From positions 1-29,714 of IMG/VR virus record IMGVR_UViG_3300047380_000735: a DNA stretch of 29,714 nt; one strand, given 5' to 3'. The stretch is from a virus. Below the pieces are notes generated by a model. It had not been told where the DNA came from, did no database searches, and worked only from the letters and a program-made list of their open reading frames with translations. This document shows positions 8,380 through 16,223 of the stretch, one piece after another (position 1 is the first letter of the stretch; the number at the start of each line of letters is the position of its first letter). Made by a program: the position numbers and the translations under genes.

Positions 8380-8751
8380 TTAACTAATAACGTAAGGTTT
8401 ATCCCATTTACCAATATGGACCCAAGTGTAGTAATCAGGTATCATTCCATAATCACCATCTTCAGTTGATGCTCCCTTTCCTTCGTTTAAAATTGGCATA
8501 ATAACATCCATAACATCTGCAATTGATGGATTACTTTCATACTCTTCAGTATTTCTATTCCAAGTTTCAGCACGATAGTCATGATATTGGTTTAGCTGGG
8601 TATATTCAGTTCCAAAATCAGTAGGACCTGACATAATTGCAACTTTAATACCTGAATAATGTTCAGTTGTAATAGATAATTTGTACTGTGGAAGAGCTTC
8701 TTTAAGTGCTTTTCTTTTTGATTTTACTTGTTCTTTTGTGATGTAAGGCAT
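8380..8751 (-). CDS. LPD29-like protein (123 aa)
   Basis: The N-terminal half resembles the LPD29 domain (large polyvalent protein-associated domain 29) found in phage and mobile-element proteins. A helix with RKALKEALPQYKLSITTEH is followed by the strand and loop SGIKVAIMSGPTDFG and a short Tyr-rich segment. The C-terminus has an acidic loop (EDGDYGMIPDYY) and a final WVHIGKWDKPY strand. Its function in any phage is unknown. It has its own promoter cassette and lies directly behind the terminator of the S1-like gene, so it is probably expressed earlier than its structural neighbours. Domain assignment is by pattern only. Confidence 0.6.
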   Translation of the reverse strand: MPYITKEQVKSKRKALKEALPQYKLSITTEHYSGIKVAIMSGPTDFGTEYTQLNQYHDYRAETWNRNTEEYESNPSIADVMDVIMPILNEGKGASTEDGDYGMIPDYYTWVHIGKWDKPYVIS

Positions 8752-8763
8752 CTTTATTTGTTT

Positions 8764-8810
8764 TTTAATTACTATACTAATATAAGCAAAAAAAACGACA
8801 TAAAAAAATT
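8764..8810 (-). promoter_or_regulatory. Recurrent phage promoter cassette, copy B
   Basis: Read on the minus strand this is TTTTTTTATGTCG, T-tract, GCTTATATTAGTA, three variable bases, then TAATTAAAA. It differs from the copy at 28484-28530 at only four of 47 positions. It ends 12 bases before the ATG of the 123-aa gene. The repeated context directly upstream of different genes argues for a promoter, with TATAAT-like -10 sequence. It does not match the host-type TTTG/TAnnTTTG promoter. Confidence 0.6.
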
Positions 8811-8818
8811 TTATGCCG
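8788..8818 (-). terminator. Rho-independent terminator after the S1-like gene
   Basis: On the minus strand CGGCATAAA, a five-base loop and TTTATGTCG form a 9-bp stem with one G-U wobble, followed by eight T. It lies 26 bases past the S1-like stop. The plus strand would have an A-C mismatch in the stem, supporting the minus orientation. Its 3' arm is part of promoter cassette B. Confidence 0.7.
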
Positions 8819-8843
8819 CTTTTTTTTAAAAAATATTAATTTT

Positions 8844-10112
8844 TTATAGTTTTAAAAAGATTTTTCTTGTCGAAGCATCTATTCTTGTAACCTTAACATT
8901 AATATCGTTACCTGGTTTGATATCTTCTACATCAATACCTTCAAGTTCTGAAATATGTAATAAACCTGCAACTCCTTTTTCAATGTCTACAAAGATTCCA
9001 TAATCTTTAACAGCTTTAACTTTACCAATAACTTGGGTAGGCGCTTTAATTCGATCTTCAATACCTTCCCATAAATCAACAACAGGTTTAGCATCTAATT
9101 GAGTTAGAATGATTTTAGTTTCACTTACAATTTCTTTTATTTTGAAATTGATTGCATCACCAGGTTGTATCTCTCTAGCTTTGTGGGCCTTTAATAATTC
9201 AGGTGTTAAATCATTAACATGAATCATACCAGTTAAACACTCGTTAAATTCAACAAATACTCCATATTTCGCAGATCCTGTAACATTACCTGATAAATCT
9301 TGTGTAAGATTTTCTTTAAGGTCTGAAATCTTAGAAGGAATCATGGCTTTTAAATATTCTCTATGAGATACTACAATAGTTCCTCTCTTTTCTGAAAAAC
9401 TAACAGGTACTACATACATCTCAGTTCCTACTATAGATTCAAAATCTGGAAGTTTATTAATTCCAGCCAAAGAACCTGGCATAAAACAATCTATACCTTG
9501 CACATTTACAATATAACCTCCGCCTGGTATCATATTAGCTACTTTACCAATATATGCAGTGTTTCCGTCTTTAATAGATTCCATTATCTCAGCAGCAACA
9601 GCAGTCTTAACTCCGGCTGAAATAGATCCTAAAACAAATCCTCTAGCTCCTCCCATTTGTAAAACCTGAATCTTAACTTCATTTCCTACGATAAAAGATT
9701 CTCTAATACTTGCTTCTTCTTTTAAGTAATTTACGTACACCATTTCTCTATACCCAATATCAACAGATACCCATTCAGTATTTACACTATAAATAGTACC
9801 AGTGTAGATCTCACCAGCCTCAATACTCATTTGTTGATTAGGTGTTTCTGCCTCGTGGCCCATTAAAATGTTTAAGAAATCTTGTGCGTAAGGATCCTTA
9901 CATAAAACTTTCCAGCCATGTGGAATGTTTTTTAAATTCGTGTTTGCCTTTCTAGTTTGTGATGGACATCCAGCTTCATGCTCAGCCCAATTAAACTCTT
10001 CTGGCGGTACGTTAGCATTAGCTAAAACGCGATCTTCTTTTTTTTCAGTAGCAACTTCTGGTTGCATTGTTCCTGAAAGTCTTTTTCTTTTTTGTTTAAC
10101 GTCTTGTGACAT
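8844..10112 (-). CDS. Four-domain S1-like RNA-binding protein (ribosomal protein S1 homologue), 422 aa
   Basis: After a charged N-terminal extension of about 95 residues there are four consecutive S1 (OB-fold) repeats. They lie at about 99-166 (GEIYTGTIYSVNTEWVSVDI), 182-250 (GNTAYIGKVANMIPGGGYIV), 270-338 (TQDLSGNVTGSAKYGVFVEF, GMIHVNDL) and 358-422 (PTQVIGKVKAVKDYGIFVDI, GLLHISEL). Repeats 3 and 4 are canonical RNA-binding S1 motifs. The first two are more divergent, like the ribosome-binding repeats of bacterial S1. Cellular bS1 recruits mRNA leaders to the 30S subunit and usually has four to six repeats. Host-like S1 in a phage suggests control of translation, RNA stability or RNase targeting. 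The gene has its own terminator and a possible late promoter (10143-10153). It lies within the baseplate block but has no structural features. Confidence 0.9.
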   Translation of the reverse strand: MSQDVKQKRKRLSGTMQPEVATEKKEDRVLANANVPPEEFNWAEHEAGCPSQTRKANTNLKNIPHGWKVLCKDPYAQDFLNILMGHEAETPNQQMSIEAGEIYTGTIYSVNTEWVSVDIGYREMVYVNYLKEEASIRESFIVGNEVKIQVLQMGGARGFVLGSISAGVKTAVAAEIMESIKDGNTAYIGKVANMIPGGGYIVNVQGIDCFMPGSLAGINKLPDFESIVGTEMYVVPVSFSEKRGTIVVSHREYLKAMIPSKISDLKENLTQDLSGNVTGSAKYGVFVEFNECLTGMIHVNDLTPELLKAHKAREIQPGDAINFKIKEIVSETKIILTQLDAKPVVDLWEGIEDRIKAPTQVIGKVKAVKDYGIFVDIEKGVAGLLHISELEGIDVEDIKPGNDINVKVTRIDASTRKIFLKL

Positions 10113-10142
10113 TTTTTTTAATTTAAGTGGTTAATAATAATT

Positions 10143-10153
10143 CTTTTTATATA
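10143..10153 (-). promoter_or_regulatory. Possible late promoter ahead of the S1-like gene
   Basis: The minus strand reads TATATAAAAAG 31 bases before the ATG. The identical 11-mer is found ahead of the 85-aa gene at 26706-26716. It resembles the T4 late promoter core TATAAATA, but the AT-rich background makes chance matches likely. Confidence 0.25.
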
Positions 10154-10163
10154 TTTGTTTTTT

Positions 10164-11975
10164 CTAGAACACTACGGGAACAAACCCGATCATAGGTATA
10201 GGAGAAGTTGGTGTTATAATTCCTCCTAAATATATGAATTTTAATTCTAATAAGTGCATACTACACGCAGCAGCGACTGCAGTTGCAACTGCTACTGAAG
10301 GAGGTCTGTGCATCCCTTTTAGTTTAAACTTTTTACCAGTGTTAAACGCTCTCCTTAATTTATTTGCTAATCCAGCTTGGTTACCATAATAAATAGGAAC
10401 ATATTTTCCTCCTAGAGGTGCCGGCGTATTACATGGCGGCACAGGTGGGCTTGCTTTCAAAGGCTGAATTGTTGTGCTTTTCCAATAGTCTATAATAGAT
10501 TTAGCTAAATCATCATATCCGTCTTCTTCAGCAGGATCTTCTGCTAAATCTATATCTTTATTACTTACACAAGCAGTTACTCTATCAAACCATTTATCTT
10601 GTTCTTCATCATATTTATCTAATTTAGCTGATTTTCTTAGTCCTTCAACAACCGTGGTTTGTCCTCCAGCAAAAGGCATATCGTATACTTTATCATAAGT
10701 AAATGCGATGATTGCGGTAGGATCAAGCCATTTAGGTAAATCAATATCTAATTTCTCACTAACCTGCCATGTGTATTGATTTATTTTAGAGTTTTCAATA
10801 ATTTCTTGTATATCAAACCTATTGTATATTATATTGCTGAATTGGCTTGCTACTCTTAGATCTCCATTTGCGCGAGCTTCTGCTATAACTTTATCTTTAA
10901 CAACATCTGCTAAATCTTTTATTTTATCTTCTAAATCTTTTAATATAGTTCGTACCCACCCTGGATAATGAACGCCACTGAAGCTGTTAAAGCGCTTAAC
11001 CCATTTATAAAAGTTTTCAGTTTCGTCATTTTGTAATAAAACACGCTCAGTTAAAGAGTTTAATAAATAATCCTTAACATCCTTATTACTAAGGTCTAGA
11101 GAATCCGTGTTTAATATATCTAATATCTTTGGAGTTGTATCTTGCTGGTCCGACTCGTCTTCTAGTGTGTTTACAATAACAGGTTCTCCTTTTTCTGAAA
11201 TAGTAATTGTCACTTCTTTATTAATTACTTTAATTAAATTAAGATCTTCATCGTATACTTCTTTAAAAATATATTTATAATCTCCAGGCGTAGAAGATAT
11301 ACGAGTCGTAAATACGCCGTCATTTGCTCGTTCTATAGGTTGATCTTCTTCGTTTATAGAATATAAAAATTTATATTTACCAGATTCGTTAAAACCATAT
11401 ATAGTTAAAACCGCGAATAAATCAGGAGATCCTGCATCGATTAACTCTTGATCTTTTTCTAATTGATCACTTATTAATTCTTCAATATTAATTCCGCCAG
11501 TAAAATCTTTTTCATCAACAAAAGGATCAGGGCATAAAGATTCAAACAAAGAGAAAAATTGAAATTTATCATACGTATGTGTTTTTTCAGGTTTGCTATT
11601 TTCTCTATAATCAATAAATGTTATTTCTAAATCTCTATTTTGATTAATACAATCTTCTATTTCACAAGTTGTATTATTAGTATAATCAGGCACTACCGTA
11701 GGTTCGTTAAAATCTGCAAATTTAGGTAATTCAAATTTATCTTCAAAAGATACAGTTTCTTCGTTAAATATTTTATTGAAGGCTGCTACAAACCCTGTGT
11801 CTAAAATAGGTTTTTGACCAGATACATGTGTTTGTCCATAGGGAGATTGTGAAGTTTTAACAGCGTTAAAATATTCATTAGATAAAAATAGAGCCCACTC
11901 TTCAACTGAATCATACCCTTGACCTGACATTTTGTCAGATACGTTTTTAATAAATTTAGGCCACTGTGCAGGCAT
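10164..11975 (-). CDS. Large protein of unknown function in the baseplate block (603 aa)
   Basis: I do not recognise a family. Residues 1-60 look like a helical start with Tyr/Trp (YDSVEEWALFLSNEYFNAVK). The middle is acidic and includes a beta-type segment (about 195-270, FAVLTIYGFNESGKYKFLYS) that could be an Ig-like domain. Residues about 340-390 are helical (LKDLEDKIKDLADVVKDKVI). The C-terminus has a Pro-rich patch (KASPPVPPCNTPAPLGGKY), a basic stretch, and an Ala-rich then Pro/Gly-rich hydrophobic end (about 562-603). It follows the spike gene by three bases. The position suggests a virion protein of the hub or baseplate. An N-terminal tail-lysozyme role cannot be shown; no lysozyme motif was found. 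Confidence 0.65.
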   Translation of the reverse strand: MPAQWPKFIKNVSDKMSGQGYDSVEEWALFLSNEYFNAVKTSQSPYGQTHVSGQKPILDTGFVAAFNKIFNEETVSFEDKFELPKFADFNEPTVVPDYTNNTTCEIEDCINQNRDLEITFIDYRENSKPEKTHTYDKFQFFSLFESLCPDPFVDEKDFTGGINIEELISDQLEKDQELIDAGSPDLFAVLTIYGFNESGKYKFLYSINEEDQPIERANDGVFTTRISSTPGDYKYIFKEVYDEDLNLIKVINKEVTITISEKGEPVIVNTLEDESDQQDTTPKILDILNTDSLDLSNKDVKDYLLNSLTERVLLQNDETENFYKWVKRFNSFSGVHYPGWVRTILKDLEDKIKDLADVVKDKVIAEARANGDLRVASQFSNIIYNRFDIQEIIENSKINQYTWQVSEKLDIDLPKWLDPTAIIAFTYDKVYDMPFAGGQTTVVEGLRKSAKLDKYDEEQDKWFDRVTACVSNKDIDLAEDPAEEDGYDDLAKSIIDYWKSTTIQPLKASPPVPPCNTPAPLGGKYVPIYYGNQAGLANKLRRAFNTGKKFKLKGMHRPPSVAVATAVAAACSMHLLELKFIYLGGIITPTSPIPMIGFVPVVF

Positions 11976-11977
11976 AA

Positions 11978-12694
11978 TTATTTATTTTTTTGTTGATAGT
12001 TAATATGATTGTTCTTTGCTTGATTTATAAAAATAGGCGTCGGCGCTAATGGAGGCCCAGAAGGTCCTACACCAGTTGGATGAGTATGTGCCTTATAATC
12101 ATCTAAAAAAGTATTTAACCAAGTTTCTAAAGATACTCCTCTAACAGCTGGTTCGCTTTCGTCAGCCCCAGCTTCTCCTTCATTTGATAAAAATATATTT
12201 CCAGAATCTAAGAATATCTTTTCATCTGTTGAAATCTTTATCATACCATCTTCGTCTATTTGAATAAGTGGTCTTTCTTTAGCTCCACTTCCTCTTGTGA
12301 TTACTAACCCGTCGTCTTGTGAATGATATATTCTTAAGTTTCTTTCAGCGTCATACACTAAACTGATAACGTCCTGTGGTGCTGATGAAGATTCTAAAAT
12401 ATCTTCTTTTAATTCTTTGTTTTGATTAATGTGAAACCAATATTCTGGATGATATATGTTTCCGTTATCAAATCTAACTGCAACTATATCGCCAACTCTA
12501 GGGGTTGCATGTGAACCTGGTAAATCCCTATTCATAGGAGTTGCCCATGGAATAGCATCGTCTGGCAAGTTATCAAATTTACCATACACCTTGATTCTAC
12601 ACCTACCTAAATTTTTAGGATCTGTGTTATCGACAACTGCACCTAACCAGTGAGTTTCTCTAATATTATCTTTTTCAAGTTCTTCGCTATTCAT
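11978..12694 (-). CDS. 5: Baseplate spike protein, gp5/VgrG OB-fold type without lysozyme domain (238 aa)
   Basis: The spike at the centre of the baseplate punctures the outer membrane. Residues about 15-110 form the gp5 OB-fold: THWLGAVVDNTDPKNLGRCR, IKVYG, then IPWATPMNRDLPGSHATPRV, GDIVAVRFDNGN and PEYWFHIN. This is the standard beginning of gp5/VgrG/gpV proteins. Residues 130-200 are short beta repeats of the needle type (LIQIDEDGMIKIS, KIFLDSGNIFL). The C-terminus has HTHPTGVGPSGPPLAPTP, a typical His/Gly/Pro-rich spike end. T4 gp5 is 575 aa with an inserted lysozyme; that domain is absent here. It follows the 396-aa gene with an 8-bp overlap. The hub gene 13891-15732 is its expected partner. 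Confidence 0.88.
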   Translation of the reverse strand: MNSEELEKDNIRETHWLGAVVDNTDPKNLGRCRIKVYGKFDNLPDDAIPWATPMNRDLPGSHATPRVGDIVAVRFDNGNIYHPEYWFHINQNKELKEDILESSSAPQDVISLVYDAERNLRIYHSQDDGLVITRGSGAKERPLIQIDEDGMIKISTDEKIFLDSGNIFLSNEGEAGADESEPAVRGVSLETWLNTFLDDYKAHTHPTGVGPSGPPLAPTPIFINQAKNNHINYQQKNK

Positions 12695-13877
12695 CGTATA
12701 CGCTTCCTAAAGAGTTTCTAGACGCAGTAGTAAGAGCATCTAATACAGTATCTGCACCTGCGGCAGATCCATGAATATTTTCGCCTATAGATTCTTTAAT
12801 ATTGTTAGTTATATCGCCAGTTGCATTATCTACACCAGTTATAAATTCTTTATAAATATTATTAATACTTCTATCTAATCTACCAATAGTCGCGTCCTTT
12901 GCAGCCGCTTTTAATTCTTGCATTTTTTCTAAACCTTGGTTTTTCAAATCACCAACTGCTCTATCGACAAACGCCTGTCCTTTTTCTTTCGCTTTATCTA
13001 ATAACCAATCACCAACAGTATTTGGTGAAACTCCTTCTCCATCAGGAGATGGTGCTAAATTATCAGAACCAAATTCACTTGTTATTATACCATTTAAAAC
13101 TCTAGATTCTACATTGTATAACACTTCATAATTAAATGCAATTTTACCAGTTGCAGGTGCTTCTGGAGATTTTTGTAAATCTGTAAATATCTCAACACCT
13201 TCTTTTATATCAAATTCACAATCCTTTAATGATATCATAAAATAAGGTCTACCCGAAACTCCAGATATTTCTTTATTTTTATCTTCTATACTTAAAGTTG
13301 GTTTAAAATTATCTGGAAACCCTCTAAGAGCATCTTTGTTTAAACCACCGATTTTAGGCTTTGCATTATCTTTAATTTTTCTAACTTCACTTACATAAAT
13401 ATAAATTCTAAATTTACGTAAATTGCTAGGAAGAATATAACTCCATTTTCTTTCATCAAATACAGCTTTTCTATAAAGATGCATTAATCCAGCTACAGGT
13501 AGATTTAAAGATTCTAATGTTGTAATTTCAATTCTTGCATCGTCTCCTCCCATATACGCATTTTCAGGATTATACTGTTGAGTTCTTTCTAAACCAGAAA
13601 GACTTTGCCAGTACCATGGCATTTCATTATTGATAGTTTTTAAAGCCTTTTTAAAATTTTGTAAATTTTCTAATCTTTCTTTATAAAACTCAGATTCAGT
13701 TGAATCGGCATTAGCCAATTTAGCTAGATAATTTTCAGCACTTAAAGATAATAGTGGTGAATTTATTTGATCTGTAAAATCAAAAAGCATAACAAAAGAC
13801 AAGTATGTTGGATCTTGATACGGGTATCTAGATAACTTACTTTTCTTAAAATCTGATATTCTCTTAAAGTCTGACAT
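12687..13877 (-). CDS. Tail-tube/baseplate-hub associated protein (396 aa)
   Basis: Residues 20-50 (YLSFVMLFDFTDQINSPLLS) and 85-135 precede the motif GLMHLYRKAVFDERKWSYIL, then PSNLRKFRIYIYVSEVRK (about 150-170). Next comes a strand segment, MISLKDCEFDIKEGVEIF. Phage tube-type proteins (T4 gp19/gp48/gp54 superfamily) carry comparable 'LP-NLR-F' and 'F-I' strands, so I infer a tube-initiator or hub-collar protein. From about residue 280 the sequence is an Ala/Lys/Asp-rich helix region (DKAKEKGQAFVDRAVGDL), probably a coiled coil. It sits between hub and spike genes. The exact T4 counterpart (gp48 or gp54) cannot be decided from sequence alone. Confidence 0.6.
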   Translation of the reverse strand: MSDFKRISDFKKSKLSRYPYQDPTYLSFVMLFDFTDQINSPLLSLSAENYLAKLANADSTESEFYKERLENLQNFKKALKTINNEMPWYWQSLSGLERTQQYNPENAYMGGDDARIEITTLESLNLPVAGLMHLYRKAVFDERKWSYILPSNLRKFRIYIYVSEVRKIKDNAKPKIGGLNKDALRGFPDNFKPTLSIEDKNKEISGVSGRPYFMISLKDCEFDIKEGVEIFTDLQKSPEAPATGKIAFNYEVLYNVESRVLNGIITSEFGSDNLAPSPDGEGVSPNTVGDWLLDKAKEKGQAFVDRAVGDLKNQGLEKMQELKAAAKDATIGRLDRSINNIYKEFITGVDNATGDITNNIKESIGENIHGSAAGADTVLDALTTASRNSLGSVYDE

Positions 13878-13890
13878 ATAACTATTTATC

Positions 13891-15732
13891 TTATTTTTTT
13901 CGCATGTTTTGGACGTTAGGATCTTGTTTCGATGGATCTAAAGCTGCTTTAGCTTCATTTACAACTCCACCCTCATCTAGTATTGGGTTTACACTAATTC
14001 TAGGTTCACCTCTATATACTTCAGCTCCACTTGCGTCAAATACAACTATTTGCAACGTATTACCAGTTATTAAGATTTCATATAAGTGTGGCGTTGGCTC
14101 TGGCGTAGGTTCCGGTGTAGGTTCCGGTGTAGGCTCTGGTGCCGGTTCTGGGGTTGGTTCAGGAGCCGGTTGAGGCGCTGGTTGAGGCGCTGGCTCAGGT
14201 GCAGGTTCTGAAATATTTTCAGGTATATTATTTATGCGACTTGGCCATTCTCTTCTGAGAAGTTTCATCTTTTGTACAGTTTTGCCTGTTTTCCTTGTAT
14301 ATACATAACTTATTTCTCCAACAATATAAAACCCACTTAAGAATTCATCAATTACCCCAACACCATCGTTTTCATTTCTACTACCGTCGGCTATTTCCTC
14401 TTTTTCTTTAGCCTCAAATCCTAATTCTTCTTTCTTGGTCTTTAAAGCAGCATCGGCCGCAGTTTTATCAGGAGTTTCTGAGTATATTGCAACTGGCAAT
14501 TTTTGATATCTATATATAGCAGGATTCCATGTTGATAATTCAACTTCTAAAAAAACCTTATCAAGCTCTTGAAGATTTTGAACATTATGTAATCCTGCAA
14601 AGTTGTAATTTAAGTGTGTATTCGATGTTTCTGCATCACTATGTCTTCTGCCAACATACTTATATTTTATTTCTTGTTTGTATCTCTCCTCGTCCCTACG
14701 TCCTTTAAGAGGCTCATGTATGTCTTTAAGATTATTAGAAGATAAAGGCTCAACATCAAAGTTTACTAATCCAGTTTCCTCAGAATCATTCTCAAAAAAT
14801 TGAAGAACTCTTTTATATCCGTTCTTTTTTACTATTTCCCCAGAATTGTTTTGTATTGCATATTTTGAAATATGTACATTAGTGCCGGCTGCTCCTGAAA
14901 AAGATGTTATTGCTAATGGGGATTTATCTATTAAATTAGTTTCATTAGTAGCTTCAGGTCCTAATGTGTCATTTATATTTTCGTCAAAAGAAGAAATAGC
15001 ATCTTCAAAGTCTTCATCTGCATTTAATATAGAATTTAAATCTACGAAATTAAAATAATAATAAGGATCTACACAACATGTCACAAATGAATCTTCATTG
15101 ACGTAAGAGTGTTTTACTAAATCCTCGATAGTGTCTTTAATTGGCTCATACGGCGTTATTAAATTCATTGAATCGTCGGTTAAATCTACATTTGAAGCTA
15201 AACCTAATTTAAGTTCAGTGGTTATTTTTTCTAAATGATCTAATGTAGTTCCTACTCCGTATGATTTACATTGTTCTGCATATAATCCTGGTATTTTCAT
15301 CCTACCACTTAACGTATAAATAGCTCCTCCCATATTATTTGCTTCTGCAGATTTAGGAGGTGATATCACATCAACAATATCAAAATCCATTCTAATATCC
15401 TTATATATGTCTTTTGCTCTAGAAGCTATTCTTACGTTAATTACATCACCATCTCTTGGGTATGAATCAGCTGAAAATAAGGATTCTGAATCTATTATAG
15501 TTATGTTTATTGTCGGAGAAAACTCCGCTAAAGATATGTCAAAATGCTTAATGTCTGGTTTATTAAACCTATAACCATTAACAAATATTAAAGGAAACTC
15601 AACACCTAATTCTTGAGATGTATTGTTATCTCCAGGATTATCTCCCTCAGACTCTTTATAAGATTTAAATTTAAGCTTATCAAGTTCTATGGTTGGTTCT
15701 AATTTAGTTAAAATTTTACCCTGTACTGCCAT
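13891..15732 (-). CDS. 27: Baseplate hub protein, gp27-like, with C-terminal Pro-Glu repeat (613 aa)
   Basis: The hub anchors the spike. The N-terminal domain reads FPLIFVNGYRFNKPDIKHFD, then ISLAEFSPTINITIIDSES and YPRDGDVINVRIASR. This is the beta-barrel pattern of gp27/gpD-type hubs, where a short axial module precedes a second barrel (MDFDIVDVISPP). The middle carries a Cys-Cys segment (FVTCCVDPYYYFNFVDL). Residues about 440-515 again have strands (FYIVGEISYVYTRKTGK). A 40-residue Glu-Pro-Ala/Thr-Pro repeat (positions 14089-14208) then links to a small C-terminal domain (EILITGNTLQIVVFDASGAE, VYRGEPRIS). T4 gp27 is 391 aa, so this protein is much longer because of the repeat and end domain. 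The gene lies just upstream of the 396-aa and spike genes. Confidence 0.75.
   Translation of the reverse strand: MAVQGKILTKLEPTIELDKLKFKSYKESEGDNPGDNNTSQELGVEFPLIFVNGYRFNKPDIKHFDISLAEFSPTINITIIDSESLFSADSYPRDGDVINVRIASRAKDIYKDIRMDFDIVDVISPPKSAEANNMGGAIYTLSGRMKIPGLYAEQCKSYGVGTTLDHLEKITTELKLGLASNVDLTDDSMNLITPYEPIKDTIEDLVKHSYVNEDSFVTCCVDPYYYFNFVDLNSILNADEDFEDAISSFDENINDTLGPEATNETNLIDKSPLAITSFSGAAGTNVHISKYAIQNNSGEIVKKNGYKRVLQFFENDSEETGLVNFDVEPLSSNNLKDIHEPLKGRRDEERYKQEIKYKYVGRRHSDAETSNTHLNYNFAGLHNVQNLQELDKVFLEVELSTWNPAIYRYQKLPVAIYSETPDKTAADAALKTKKEELGFEAKEKEEIADGSRNENDGVGVIDEFLSGFYIVGEISYVYTRKTGKTVQKMKLLRREWPSRINNIPENISEPAPEPAPQPAPQPAPEPTPEPAPEPTPEPTPEPTPEPTPHLYEILITGNTLQIVVFDASGAEVYRGEPRISVNPILDEGGVVNEAKAALDPSKQDPNVQNMRKK
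14089..14208 (-). repeat. Ten tandem 4-aa (12-bp) Pro-Glu repeats inside the hub gene
   Basis: The hub frame reads exactly ten units, each [E/Q]-P-[A/T]-P. The order is EPAP, EPAP, QPAP, QPAP, EPTP, EPAP, then four EPTP units. The DNA units differ at wobble positions, so recent slippage is not complete. A stiff extended linker is the likely product. Confidence 0.9.
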
Positions 15733-15733
15733 A

Positions 15734-16222
15734 TTAAATAGTAATTGTGCCTCCTTCTATATCCATATTCTTTTCTCCATCTTTAAGGATATTAGGTGGA
15801 AGTATTTCTTTAGATCCGTTTAATTTTTGTGATGCCTTTTGTTTTAAATATTCAATTCTGTTCTGATCTTTAACAGTTAATCTCTTACTATCCATAAATT
15901 GATCTTTAATAGGATGTGAGCTATCTGATTTATCTTGTGGTTTAATAGTTTTCCAATTCTTAAATGGAAGATCAGTATATGGTATATTAAGAACATCTCC
16001 TTCATTAATTGAAAATGGATTAGAAATGTTATTGAATTTTAATATTTGTTCAGAGTATGTTGTATTGTTATATACTCTATCGGCAATTAAATCAATTCTA
16101 CCAACTTCATCAGCATGTACAGTGTATACTGTCATGGTTTTAACATTTTCATTAAATAGAACGCAAGGCTCAGTTAATCTGAGTTTATTATTTTTTACTT
16201 TTTTATTATCTATTGATTTCAT
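15734..16222 (-). CDS. 53: LysM-like baseplate protein, gp53-like (162 aa)
   Basis: Residues about 30-85 read MTVYTVHADEVGRIDLIADR, VYNNTTYSEQILKFNNISNP, then FSINEGDVLNIP. This is the LysM-like pattern of T4 gp53 and P2 gpX (strand, helix, 'I..fN.I.nP', 'G..L.IP'). The remainder is Lys/Asp/Ser-rich and probably extended. T4 gp53 (196 aa) joins adjacent wedges around the hub. The gene lies between the 590-aa tube-associated gene and the hub, with 1-bp gaps on both sides. A plain LysM-fold tail protein (gpX-like) is the alternative. Confidence 0.65.
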   Translation of the reverse strand: MKSIDNKKVKNNKLRLTEPCVLFNENVKTMTVYTVHADEVGRIDLIADRVYNNTTYSEQILKFNNISNPFSINEGDVLNIPYTDLPFKNWKTIKPQDKSDSSHPIKDQFMDSKRLTVKDQNRIEYLKQKASQKLNGSKEILPPNILKDGEKNMDIEGGTITI

Positions 16223-16223
16223 A

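Noticed and set aside
9925-10134. Plus-strand open frame of 69 aa over the S1-like gene start
   Set aside because: It lies antisense to a clearly coding S1 gene, with low-complexity Phe/Leu/Ser composition and no family.
13904-14173. Plus-strand frame of 89 aa with Gly-Ser-Val repeats
   Set aside because: It is the antisense of the Pro-Glu repeat of the hub gene; repeats produce such shadows.
15740-15760. GGAGG upstream of the hub gene start as a Shine-Dalgarno
   Set aside because: It is about 17 bases from the ATG and codes for Gly-Gly of the preceding gene; spacing too long.
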